This document shows, in pieces, positions 10,431-20,533 of a DNA stretch of 64,000 nt. A program made the position numbers and the translations under genes. A model generated the notes under the pieces. That model worked only from the letters and a program-made list of their open reading frames with translations, was not told the DNA's origin and ran no database searches. Position 1 is the stretch's first letter; every line of letters begins with the position of its first letter. The DNA is from Lepidostoma basale (Eukaryota; Arthropoda; Insecta; Trichoptera; Lepidostomatidae): positions 124,001-188,000 of the forward strand of contig JAHDVF020000726.1 in NCBI GenBank assembly GCA_022606425.2. Reading direction: 5' to 3'.

Positions 10431-11044
10431 AAGCATGAAACTGGCAAAAATAAGGATGAAAGTAGAATAAATGCAGTAGAAGTGAAATCTCTAAGACGAA
10501 TTTGTGCTAAATCTGTATATGATAGAGTGTCAAATGCATATTGATGGTTGAGGTATTAGTTTTGTAAAACTCAATTATTAATTTATTATAGTAAACACGA
10601 TTGTGTAGTGGCTTTATTTGGATTTTATTTATATAAATATATCCAAGTAAAACCACTAAACAATCGTGTTTACTATTATAAATTGTCAAATGCAAGTAAA
10701 ATAAGTGAATGCGGTGCGAATGAAGGTGTTACCAACAAAATAATGAAAGGGTGGTTAAGTTAGTTTGGACAGATGGAAAGAATGAGTGAAGACGAAATGG
10801 TGATGAAGGTATGTTAACGACGTGAACGGAGATAGAAATAATAGAGGAAAGCCGAGGAAAACTTGGCACGATCAAATCAATGAAATATTGAATGTCGATC
10901 ACGTGAGGAGAAATCGACGTGTGTGCATGACACGATGTATGAATGTAGAGGAATCGAAAGATAGATCAGAACAACGTGACGGTCCATTTTTTCAGCCTAC
11001 CTCTTTGAGGAGACGGCGTGATGGTTAGTAAGTTAGTTAGTTAG
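10431..11044 (+). mobile_element. LINE-A 3' fragment, copy B, interrupted by a 145-base insert
   Basis: Restarts at the W.. K.DESRINAVE stretch and reaches ACGGCGTGATGGTTAG with a TTAG tail at 11029-11044. It is split at 10538/10684 by an insert with its own target duplication. Confidence 0.85.
10539..10683. mobile_element. small foldback insert with 11-base target duplication
   Basis: TGTCAAATGCA occurs at 10528-10538 and 10684-10694. The insert contains inverted arms AGTAAACACGATTGTGTAGTGG-like (about 10612) and CCACTAAACAATCGTGTTTACT-like (about 10653) around a TATAAATATAT centre. No coding frame. The family is unknown. Confidence 0.7.
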
Positions 11045-11211
11045 TATTATATTTAAGATAATCAGATGATTTTAATGAAATCTCTTGTTGGAAGTTCATT
11101 TTGAATAATAATTAAATAAGTATTAGTGTACAACTTATTGAACGTTAAGGCAATGGAATCCCATAGTATTATACCTAGGAAAACTTTGTTTAATGAAATA
11201 ACTTTGTTTAA

Positions 11212-11998
11212 CCGTCGCGTTGCCATGTGGTAAATTGAGTTTCCACTGCCAATTTAAAGTTGATTTTCTTAAAACCTATGGACCCTTATATTATAAAAAA
11301 AATTGTAATCCTCCATTGAAGTGTTCTCAATATTTCGTAATAAAAAAAAAGCAAAAAATTACTTCCTTCATCCCAAAAATTTTTTTTTCTAAGACTGCCC
11401 TCACCTTCATTCGTGTTAAGGTAGAATTTGCTTTGCTAATATTTACAACTTTATCAAAAGTGACAAATACTTACTCGCTGTTTTGAACGTATTATAAATT
11501 ATATGTCTGGCCTTTTCAATAGATACGTAATAATAGAGACTGTGGATGAAAACGCAGCATGCAACTTAATAATATCAGAACTGTGAAAATATTAACACTT
11601 TACCAAAAGGGACAAATATTAATACGTACTCGTTGTCTTGAACGTACTATACATTTTGCCTAGGTGCCTTTATCATACGTAAAATCTCGTAGAGTTTCGC
11701 CCCGCCGGCCGCCGGCCGCAAGACAAGTATATACCCGTATGTCCAGTCGCCCGTATGCTATGACGCATTACATATCAGAAATCGCATGGTTCCAGAAAAA
11801 AATTAATAATGATATGTTTTTCAAATAATCCATGTATGTTATAGATATCGATCTATTCCTAATGAAATTCCCTACAAGATGACATAAATTAAATTTTGAT
11901 TCATCTAGTCATATGCTTGATATTTAGATAAAGTTAGCGGTAAACTGAACTTACCACATGGGAGCGAGCGTTTTGTTTTGAACACGGTACGTTAAGGG
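11212..11998. mobile_element. MITE-1, copy 2
   Basis: 787 bases with the same ends and interior as 3704-4501, flanked by TTAA at 11208-11211 and 11999-12002. The flanking sequence (AATAACTTTGTTTAA/TTAATCCAC) exists unoccupied near 15851-15872 in inverse orientation (GTGGATTAAACAAAGTTATT), which gives an internal empty-site control for the insertion. Confidence 0.85.
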
Positions 11999-12159
11999 TT
12001 AATCCACAAAATATTTTCAATTTCCTAAGTATTAGTGTATGTTAAATTTTTTTTAAAACGATCGAATATATGGAAAAAAGTTACGAAAATATTATATTGT
12101 GGCTTTTCGCGCAGTTTATTTCTCATGTGAAATTGCGTAATGATATTTTAGATTTTTAA

Positions 12160-12420
12160 ATAGATATGGTCCATTGTTTTGGCCGAAACACTATAATACT
12201 TCAACATTATAAACTGTTAAATTAAAAAACCTTTGTTCCTATGTCAAATACACATATTATTTTGACATTAGAACAAATAAACATAAAGGTTCGAAAAATC
12301 ACGAAAATTTAACAGTTGATTCAATATTGTAACTGACGAAACAGCTGTCGCGAAAAGAAAAATTCAATTTTGATACAAAAAAAAAGTTTTTTATTTATTT
12401 AACAGTTTACTCGTATAAAT
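12160..12420 (+). repeat. PLE-terminus-like repeat, degenerate
   Basis: Has the TTTTGGCCGAAACACTATAA end, the ACTGTTAAATT block, a 5' module with TTTGACATTAGAACAAATA, and ..GACGAAACAGCTGTCGCG. The CTGATGA half of the hammerhead-like core is deleted. Confidence 0.5.
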
Positions 12421-12474
12421 AGATATTTTTTAGATTAAAACCACTCTGAGTTAAAACCATCAGCATGAGGCCTA

Positions 12475-12538
12475 CTCAAGGGTGATAGTCAACGTTAGGA
12501 AGACCTGACAAGACACAGAAAGAAGAAGAAGATAAATA
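12475..12538 (+). mobile_element. LINE 3' end of uncertain family, (AGA)n tail
   Basis: A decayed ..EDLTRHRKKKK-type C-terminus followed by GAAAGAAGAAGAAG. Too short to assign; it resembles the ends of LINE-B or LINE-E. Confidence 0.4.
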
Positions 12539-12984
12539 GATATGTATAATCGGGTAGCCTAGGGTTAACTAGTGAAGGTTCCACCAAACAAATCCCAAGG
12601 TTAATTCGTAAATTCTACAAAATGAGATCTTATTTCGAAATAGCGTTTTCTCGCCTTTCTTCAATTAACAAGCCCGAATGAAGTGTTTAAATTTACTTAT
12701 TAGAAATCTGAATCTCTCATTTGTTTCTCGGAATTTTATCAAACGAGATATTAATGGAGAGATTACAAAATATTGCTTGAGAAACATTTCGCATCTACTC
12801 GTATCTCTTTCGATATCCTACCCTCCTAGATATAAACGTCTTTAGAATCGCGAGTTGTTTCAACAATACAGTAAAACCTCGATATAATGAACGAACGAAT
12901 AATAAGTTATTTAAAATCATATAAATGAAATAAAGCAAATTTTTCCGAAGATTTCCGAAATATTTCGTGAACAAATTTTAAGGA

Positions 12985-13082
12985 GTTCCGAGATGAAGAC
13001 ACTGAGGACGATAGCAGGCAAGACACTGAGAGATTGCGTGAGAAACATCAGTATAAGAGAGACATGTGAGGTTGAGGATATA
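12985..13082 (+). mobile_element. LINE-E fragment
   Basis: Encodes EMKTLRTIAGKTLRD, then RNISIRETCEVEDI, the same segment as in 14925-15172, 55392-55752 and 60838-61126. About 100 bases, both ends missing. Confidence 0.65.
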
Positions 13083-13152
13083 TAATAATATATATTCAGA
13101 TATAAAGGACAGAAATCCGGTCAAATGTAAAGAATTAAAAACGCCCTGTTAA

Positions 13153-14497
13153 CCCTAGAACGGACGGGCAAAAAAAGTCACATAAGTGAACGGGCTGGGC
13201 CTGACAGACCCAATAATAAGAAAATCTTTAAAAAAATTCAAATTATTTTTATTGATCCAAACAGATTTTCCTATCAAACCTAGGAATGTTTTCAGTAGTC
13301 TAACACTATTTTAGCAAAATAATATTGCTCACAAACGATGGTATAAATAATTTAAATAGTCTTGAAATTTTAATAAAAAAATTAGATTGTTTTTTTTTAA
13401 ATTACATAAAATGCTATAATTTTTTAAATTTTGATTGGGTTTTATTTTACATACTATATACAAGAATGATGTTAACGGAAAAATATTAAGAATTAGTTTA
13501 AAAATGTTTTTCAAGATGTCAAATAACTTAATTTTTACAGCAATCCTTACACAACATTTCATTGTGGTTTAGACATAACCAAATTTTACACTCTCTGCAA
13601 AAGTACTTTGTTTTGCTGTCTTTACAGTGAGAGCATCTTCCACGTTTTCCTGGAGCAGGATCGTCTTTAGGTTGAGATTTATATCCAGAAAACTTAGTTG
13701 CTAACTGACGAATCTCTCGTGGTAGGTTGTTTTGCTGAGCCCTCACGGTCAAGTAAGGTTGCAGCATCTGTTTTGACAAGTCCTTGAGAAAATCACGCCT
13801 GCTGATGGAATGTTCATTTGTCTTGAACACAATGAATGCATTTAGAGCAGCAATATTCATTGCGGCAAAAAACAAAGTTAATGGCCAACGTCTTGTTCCT
13901 CTTGCAACGCTGTATTCAGCACACATAGCATCGGCTACGTCGACACCTCCCTTAGTTGAATTGTAATATGTTATTATGCTGGACTTCTTATTTTTACCAG
14001 TAGAAGGGTCAATTTTACTGTCGTTGTGCATAGATGACAGCAAAATAACGCATTTGTTTCTCTTGGGTACATAAAACACTATCGTCAAATCTTCTTGAAA
14101 ACCAAAAATGCTTGAATGTCGTTCCCTTGTTGATTTTGGAAGAAAGCTTCGAGATATTTGAGGCTTGTTCTTCCTCAATCCTATACTTGTTTAAAATTGA
14201 CGATAGTATTAAAATGAGTACAAGAAAAAATAAAAAAAACCGCCCTAGAACACAAATACAGCTATGTCAAAAAAGTCACGTGAGCGGACGGGCCGGGTCT
14301 GACAGGCCCACAAGATATTCAAACACCTGATAACTGATGACGGAGAGTTGGATTGTCAAATATGCGCCACCAGCGCATTCTGTGGACTCTTTTAGGAAGG
14401 TACTCAGAAAAATGGCGGTCTGCGACGCCTATGACCTTGAGTTCTAACCTTATATAAAAAGTCTGGGCCTCACAGACCCAGCCCGTCCGTTCTAGGG
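13153..14497 (-). mobile_element. piggyBac element, internally deleted
   Basis: Perfect terminal repeats CCCTAGAACGGACGGGC / GCCCGTCCGTTCTAGGG with TTAA duplications at 13149-13152 and 14498-14501. At 1345 bases it is a little over half of a usual piggyBac. A palindromic subterminal motif TGGGCCTGACAGACCCA occurs at 13196-13212 and 14464-14480 (one change), with a variant at 14294-14310. The internal copy also repeats about 36 bases of the left subterminal region. The element encodes only the C-terminal third of the transposase and would need one supplied in trans. Confidence 0.93.
13528..14178 (-). pseudogene. piggyBac transposase, C-terminal fragment
   Basis: 216 open codons, against roughly 600 for a full transposase. 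They begin in the KPQIS..LP-like stretch. YNSTKGGVDVADAMC (about residues 72-86) holds the third catalytic aspartate of the DDD triad. It is followed by SVARGTRRWPLTLFFAAMNI, which is hallmark DDE_Tnp_1_7 sequence. The end is a cysteine-rich zinc-binding domain (CSHCK.., CREC, CLNH, CKDCC). The first two catalytic aspartates are absent with the missing N-terminal part, so it cannot be active alone. The first methionine is a convenience and not a real start. The reading frame is undamaged, so loss was recent or the copy is young. Confidence 0.93.
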
Positions 14498-14757
14498 TTA
14501 ATATTATACATGCTTAAATACAAGTGTCGTAGCAAAGTAAACAATTTTAAGTGGCCATGATAATCACGTTATACGTCTAGCACTAGAATTTGAGAAATAA
14601 TGCCGAGGATGGAAGTGATGATAGCGAAGAAGAAGAAACAACACTGCCAAAAATAAAGATATCAGTGGTAAGATCGCATCTCGACGATCTAATAACATTT
14701 ATTGACTATTGATAACGAAGTTCAACTATATTTTGCGCATTTTCGTAATTTTAGATA

Positions 14758-14866
14758 GTTCTTCTTCTTCTTCTTTACTTTTGGTAGACTCCGGTCTGTT
14801 AATCCAGGCGGGTCCTCTTGAGACGCTGAACTCCAGCTTTCTCTCCACCATGGAGAGCTATGTATA
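14758..14866 (-). mobile_element. LINE 3' end of unidentified family, (GAA)n tail
   Basis: The minus strand ends in ..RGPAWINRPES.. followed by (GAA)n. The pattern fits a LINE C-terminus, but no second copy exists in the window. Confidence 0.4.
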
Positions 14867-14924
14867 TATTCTATTTGAGCTCATTATTTCTATATGTTGA
14901 TGCCAGATTTTCGACCTCGCAGAT

Positions 14925-15172
14925 TTCTCAGATTGCTGTATTCCTAACTCGATCGCGTAGGGTCTTGCCAGCTATAGCGCGGAGTGTTTTCATCTCGGTT
15001 GTCCTGAGCATGCTCTTTGTCTTGACAGTGTCTGCCCTCGATTCAATGCCATATGTCAGGATTGGTCGCACACAGGTCTTATAGATGCGTACCTTGCTGT
15101 CAGTCCTCATGTCCTTGTTTTTCCATTTGACATCTTTCAGGCAGCCTGCAACCGCTGCAGCCTTATCTATTT
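14925..15172 (-). mobile_element. LINE-E fragment (RT C-terminal region)
   Basis: Open minus frame with KVRIYKTCVRPILTYGIE, MLRTTEMKTLRAIAGKTLRDR and RNTAI. YKTCVRP.L.YG.E is the conserved stretch just after the RT domain in RTE-like LINEs. Truncated at both sides. Confidence 0.75.
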
Positions 15173-15484
15173 TAGATAGTTGATTATAAAAAAACGCAAA
15201 CTTCAAAAGTGCAAACAAAACTTGATTCCTTTTTCGAAGCAGGATTACCAAAAGCAAGTGCGTCGATATCAAACAGCAACGTAACTTCACGACGAGTATC
15301 CGAAGACAATAAATAGAATTTTCTTTGTGTTTTGTATTCTTTATTTTTATCTAAATACAATGTACATATTTTCAAAAAAAGTTTTTTTTTCATGTATTTT
15401 AAACCTATTGTTATACAACGTACCTTCGGTTTTAACGGACATCCCCTACCCCCAATTAGTCCGTTATATCGAGGTTTTACTGTA

Positions 15485-15930
15485 CTGTTATAAGTTTGAC
15501 TTAAATTTGTTTGATTTTCTTAATCAAACTATTTATTATACAAAAAAAAAATCTAGAACCTTGGGAGATTAAATTAAAGCTCCCATTCCCAATCAAATGC
15601 TAATTAATCATTTATTAATTTCTATATAAAATATTTCTCTTCAAATGTATGGTTTTTCTAAATTACAATTTAATTTTTTTTTTATATTATCATCGAGACC
15701 AAGACCTCTCGTGGACGCTAGAGAGTTGGACTTGATAGTAGTGTTGCTGTTGTAAATGCAACATGGCGCCTTACGACATTTTGTAGAGACATACTTTTCA
15801 GCAAAACATACTCCATCGTAGCCCTACTACCCTTTTAAACCCCGAAATTAGTGGATTAAACAAAGTTATTTTCAATTTCCTAAGTATATTACTATGGAAT
15901 TCTAAAGAGTTAATGCCGTAGCGTTCTAAA
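15485..15930. other. no gene; contains an old repeat that is the empty site of MITE-1 copy 2
   Basis: 15850-15930 matches, inverted, the flank 11125-11211. The rest (15690-15850) has no recognised frame. Confidence 0.5.
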
Positions 15931-15934
15931 AACT

Positions 15935-16435
15935 TAAATTTTAAGAGCGCCGTTTTGTAAAATCAATTACTCCAAGGGCGCACTATGAAAAGACTACCGA
16001 ACAAAAGTGCAGTATTTAGAAGTTAACTTAATTTGACGTCACTATCCTTATACTTAATACAAACATGGAGGCTATTCCACGCCTACGGACCCGCAACGCC
16101 GGAACCACGATCATAGAAACTTGCTTTATTGACTCTGACTGGAATTGTTATGCTATTTGCATTTGTTTCGACTGATCGGAGTGAACGTTGCCTTCCCGTT
16201 GGCATGGGTGTCACGCAGAGTTCCGAAATATACGTTGGCGCTTTCTGGTGTCGAGCCCTAAACATTGCCAAACAAAATTTGTATTTTACTCGCTCTCGGA
16301 TTTTAAGCCAGTGAAGTTCCTTCAGGAGCGGCGTGATATGACAGTGTTGCCCCATAATCAATCGGGCAGCAGCATTGAATATGCTTTGTATTCTGCTTAA
16401 TTGATTATTTGGCAATCCAGCGTACATTCCGTTAA
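15935..16435 (-). mobile_element. L2/CR1-like LINE, 3' end with terminal hairpin
   Basis: The minus strand encodes QLSRIQSIFNAAARLI, HITPLLKELHWLKIRERV, KAPTYISEL and GSGVAGP. After a frameshift comes AWNSLH, the usual end of L2/CR1-group RT proteins. The 3' UTR reaches the hairpin at 15947-15981 (GCGCC...GGCGC with inner stem GTAA/TTAC). Confidence 0.82.
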
Positions 16436-16440
16436 AATAA

Positions 16441-16960
16441 TCAAACGTGACACTCCAAAAGAATTTACTGCTTTAGTTTTGAGAGAAATAGTGAGAGATA
16501 GAATTAAAATTTATTAATTAATCATCGATATGTTTTGTTAGAAGTGTCCGATGGTCTATTTCCTAATCGATACCTTGCGGAAAATGCTTGAAGGTTTTTT
16601 TTAAATATAGATTTCACTTTTTTTTGCGAGATTCAATATCCATTACAAAAAAGAAATGTTTATATATGGGTATTTCATTTATTTTCATCTTAAGAAAATG
16701 TCTATTTAAGACCTTAAAAGTATCTCTCTGTGAAGGGTTTTTCTTGAGACTTGTTTTCCTTTATTTTTTTCTTTTTCTTTGGCTTAGTAATCAAACAACT
16801 TTCCCAATGCTCTCCAATCGCCCTTCTTGTAACTACATTAAGAAAACTTCACTCAAAAATATAGATTTTCTTTTTCTTACTTTCGTTTGCTTTAGATAAT
16901 TTAAACAAATCTAAATTTATATTATATCATAATCTTATATCATTATATTATTATATCATA
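16441..16960. other. no gene recognised
   Basis: T-rich spacer. The frames are low-complexity. Confidence 0.5.
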
Positions 16961-17127
16961 ATGTAGCACTCACTTTGTGGTTAGACATTTAAAAATATAA
17001 AATAATTAAAAATCTTTGTATTTAACCACGGTATGGTTATTATAATTGATGCCATCTAGTTTCGCTTGGACCCAAGCTCCATCAGGGCAGTATAACAACT
17101 ACAGTATAACTTCCAAAACAACAAATA

Positions 17128-17905
17128 AACAAACTTCAATCTGCGTTCAATGCAGCAGCAAGGCTCATTAAAGGCATTCCAAAAAAGTCACATATATTGG
17201 GATTCGGGTGGTGGTCTAGGGGATAGAACGCTTGGCTCTTGATCCAGGGGACTTGGGTTCAAGCCTGGACACGACCAGATTCCTTCTTCATAATAATGAG
17301 CTATTTTCTGCTCACATTGAAGATTGTAATAATAAATTCTAATATCATTGATTTAAATCCTTGATATTAGTCTTTTCTTATTATTATTATTATTATTAAC
17401 ACAACATCTCAAAGAACTTCACTGGCTTAAAAGTCCAGAAAGAATCCAGTATAAACTCTGCTGGACAGTCTTCAAAGCGCTACATGGAATGGCACCAAGT
17501 TATATATCTGAACTCTGTATAACGGACAGCCTAAATTCACGGAAATCCACACTTCACTCAGCAATAGGAAGATTAGTTGAGCTGAAGCGTTGCCCCAGTA
17601 CGAATTTCGGGGATCGAGCGTTCGCGGTAGCCGGTCCATCAGCTTGGAACAATCTCCCTTCACACCTTAGATGCATAAATGATCCGACAGATTTCAGATC
17701 TAAATTGAAAACCCATCTTTTTCATATTTCATACCCAATTTAAACATTTATACTTTGTTCTACTATACTTTTAAACCGATCGTTTTTTAAGCGGTCACAT
17801 TTAGATTTTTAGATTTAAAACACGTCTTAATGCGCCCTTGAGGTGATTACATCACAAAAACGGCGCTTTAAAAGTTAGCATATTATTATTATTATTTATT
17901 ATTAT
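17128..17905 (+). mobile_element. L2/CR1-like LINE 3' end, interrupted by SINE-2
   Basis: Upstream of the SINE it encodes LQSAFNAAARLIKGIPKKSHI. After it come LKELHWLKSPERIQYKLCW, APSYISELC, FGDRAFAVAGPSAWNNLPSHL and LKTHLF. The last two blocks are the classic C-terminus of this LINE group. The 3' hairpin is at 17832-17866, then an (ATT)n tail. The protein end is open for 85 codons, so decay is modest. Confidence 0.85.
17198..17397 (+). repeat. SINE-2, tRNA-derived, inserted in L2
   Basis: The head has an A-box-like TGGTCTAGGGG and a B box GGTTCAAGCC at tRNA-like spacing. The body ends in CTAATATCA...TGATATTAG (a nine-pair hairpin) and (ATT)n. It interrupts the L2 frame between SHI and LKELHW. 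Confidence 0.75.
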
Positions 17906-18254
17906 TACTCTGATGAAGCTTGGGTCCAAGCGAAACTGGTTTACATCAATTATAATAACCATACCGTAGTTTAATACAAAGTGTATTTATTTATTTTATA
18001 TTTTTAAATTTATATGTGTATTGTGTTGAAATCATATTACTGAAACAACAACTAAACTAACTAACGGATTTCTCCGGAGGGGTAGACAGAGAGGATGGAC
18101 CGCCACGTTGTTTTTTTTACTTTTAAATAATGTTGGTTAGTTTATTTCGTTCTCCCGTATATGAAGGTGTAAAGCCTCCGACACATGTCGAGAAAAAATA
18201 ACTTATAAGTGGTAAAACCATGTTTTTATTAATAAACAAAGTATTTTTTTGGTT

Positions 18255-18312
18255 TTTTGGTCCTCTTTGGGTCACTCGCAGTTTCTCGGCACTTTTTTTG
18301 GACAGTGTAATG
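18255..18312 (-). mobile_element. LINE-C fragment
   Basis: Matches the K.AEKLRVTQR stretch of LINE-C (compare 56490-56545). Short and flanked by unrelated sequence. Confidence 0.55.
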
Positions 18313-18484
18313 ACTACTTAGTTAGTTTCACAATTATATTATTTTCAGATTCCTTTTATTATTATTTTTTTTATTTTATTATTATTATTATTTTTATTTT
18401 TATTTTTTTATTATTATTTTTTTTTTACGTATACAACAGGTTGCTTGAACCCAATTACAGTATACATTTTTTTAAAGCTGATAT

Positions 18485-18652
18485 ATTAATTCTCGTGACA
18501 TGTGACAGGTAGCCAATCTATCACCATTTTATTGTCACGTGAATACTACGCCAGACCAAAGACAATGTGACAATCACACTGCCATCGCCGGGAATCGAAC
18601 CCAGAACCTTCGGAATGGGAATCAGAGCTCTTACCACTCTGCCACGAAGGTC
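18485..18652 (-). repeat. SINE-1, 3'-truncated
   Basis: Head and body present (GCAGAGTGG-like A box, GGTTCGATTCC B box, GTCACGTGAAT), ending at the CATGTCACGAG block. The 3' hairpin is missing. Confidence 0.85.
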
Positions 18653-18654
18653 GT

Positions 18655-19320
18655 AAAAATTGTTTAGATCTTATAAACATTTCACCAAATCAGTTAATTT
18701 GCTATTAGCGTTAATTTTTATGTATAAAATGCGCACATCTTATGGGGGGGAAATATATCTGAAAAATGTTTTATTTATTCCATTTTGTTAGCTTGAATTA
18801 TGTTTACCTTTGCTCATTTCGTATCCAACCTCAGGGCTAAATTCATACATTATTACTTTTCCAGGGAATAAAACAGTATTCAAGCACGTGTTACGCGTTT
18901 TCTATAATATTATATTTTATATCATTCTGTATTTAATATAAGTACAAAGCTGACAGAATAATATTTTTTGTACATACCTTCATAACAGACTTTTTAAAAT
19001 GAATATAATGCGTTCCTGAAAGGTAACTTGATAAGCTGTTTTTCTCTTGCAAAATGGAAAAGTAATGAATATATGTTAGTATATGGGTAAACGTGATTTT
19101 TATTATTCAATTACGGACTGACGTAAGTAAATATTGTACTACAGTTTAAAGTAATGTTTGTATGAAATACTGCAATAAAATATAAGTAAAACATATTTTT
19201 TTGCTTTGGAAAGAGTGTTTCGGCCAAAACAATGGACTATTTAACAAATGCATATAACTCGTTTTTAAAAAACTCTTACCACCATGAAACACAAGAAAAC
19301 AAATGAAATAATAGCTTTTA
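18655..19320. other. no gene recognised
   Basis: AT-rich. Near 19215 it carries the TTTCGGCCAAAACAATGGAC block of the PLE-like family. Confidence 0.5.
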
Positions 19321-19327
19321 AACTCTA

Positions 19328-19377
19328 TAACGAGCTTCATCAGGGCTATCCACAATCAGCCCTTATGAAGCTCGTTA
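19328..19377. repeat. near-perfect palindrome
   Basis: Arms 19328-19347 (TAACGAGCTTCATCAGGGCT) and 19358-19377 are complementary with one mismatch, with a 10-base loop. The right arm continues into a repeat also seen at 58685-58745. Confidence 0.75.
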
Positions 19378-19430
19378 CAGAGTGAATCTAGTTGGCGCTC
19401 CTTACTCAAAATTAAGTGGTTTCATACAAA

Positions 19431-19915
19431 TTACTAACTAACTAACTAACCATCACGCCGTCTCCCCGAAAGGGTAGGCAGAAAGAATGGACTGTCACAT
19501 TTTAACCGATGTGGCACTCCATCCTTCTCTTTTCGCTCAGCGGGAGACGCGGTGTGATGGGTTGCGAACCTCATCGCCACCAATAGGCATCTCCCACTCA
19601 CACTTCGATCGTAAAACACAAAATAAATCTAAAACAAATCATATAAAATACAATAATATAAAATAACAAAATAAAAATATATTAACACATAATGTTCATT
19701 TTAGATAGGGCACTTGTTGACATGGACGATCCGGACTTTTGTGATTATTAGATTTATGTTACTCGCATCCACCGTTTTTTTTTTTTAAATTAGCTGCAAT
19801 TAGGTACTTCAAACAATCGGACACCAGAAAGAACTTTAAAATAATATTGAAGAAATTATTCAAATTGTCATTGGAACAAATGAAAATGTTATTTTTACAC
19901 CTGTCAAAAATCTTA
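19431..19915 (-). repeat. SINE-3 copy, near full length
   Basis: Flanked by ATACAAA (19424-19430, 19916-19922). Same module order as 7111-7733: LINE-A-derived end and foldback on the left, AT-rich body with ACGGTGGA units, PLE-related 5' module on the right. Confidence 0.8.
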
Positions 19916-20094
19916 ATACAAACGAAAAAACTTGTACAATTTTAACGTCAAAGCCGCACAAACGTATTACGTGTCACAATTAACTATTATAAAATGCGGC
20001 AACAATCAAATTGGCCAAAACAATTCACTTTTACACGAAATATCAAATACAAATTGTTTTTAAAAAAGTGTTTTATTAATTATCTTAAATATTT

Positions 20095-20480
20095 CATTAA
20101 TACGAATGAAAATGTCAGTTTTCTAGAAGTTTGATGTAATTAAATTGACGTTTGATAATGTCTTAGACAAGAGACACAAGCAATTCCCAAAAATTTTAAT
20201 AAAACTCCTAAAAAACTGACATTATTATTCGTATTAATTATTAAATTTATTAAAGGAATAAATAATTAACATGAATGAAAACGTTCGTTTCCTAAATATT
20301 TTATTATATCTTATATGAATGACATGTTTCACCTGTCTAAGGCATTATCAAATGTAATGTTTTTGACATACCAAAATGCCTTAGACATACAAAACAAGCT
20401 ATCCTCATGAATCATAATAAAACTTCTAGAAAACAGATATTTTTAATCGTTTTAATCATTTAATTGGTTAAATAATTAAT
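20095..20480. repeat. two palindromic PAL-1 repeats
   Basis: At 20095-20255 and 20265-20480 the block TTTCTAGAAGTTTTATTATA is followed, after about 100 bases, by its inverse. The centre carries TGTTTCACCTGTCTAAGGCA, a decayed form of the GAAAC/stem motif. The same family occurs at 22858-22960 and 53615-53775. Confidence 0.6.
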
Positions 20481-20533
20481 ATTAGTGAAAACGTCTGTTT
20501 TCTAGAAGTTTTATTATATTTTATGTAAATGAC

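Larger units (their letters stand above)
12869..15482. mobile_element. pogo/Tigger-like element with internal insertions
   Basis: Inverted ends CAGTAAAACCTCGATATAA and TTATATCGAGGTTTTACTG, each next to a TA (12867-12868, 15483-15484). These ends and the TA duplication are the pogo/Tigger pattern in the Tc1/mariner superfamily. No transposase frame was recognised inside. The interior holds a piggyBac derivative (13153-14497), LINE-E pieces and another LINE end, so the original element was short, or an old non-autonomous copy. Confidence 0.7.
16965..18020. repeat. inverted PLE-terminus-like arms around an L2 copy
   Basis: Left arm 16965-17088 and right arm 17908-18020 are inverted copies (GGTTATTATAATTGATG.., CAAGCTTCATCAG-type cores). 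The right arm has CTGATGAA, stem GCTTGG/CCAAGC, then GAAACTGGTT. The left arm has the same stem with CTGATGGA. They once formed a palindrome with the L2 copy inserted in the loop. Confidence 0.6.
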
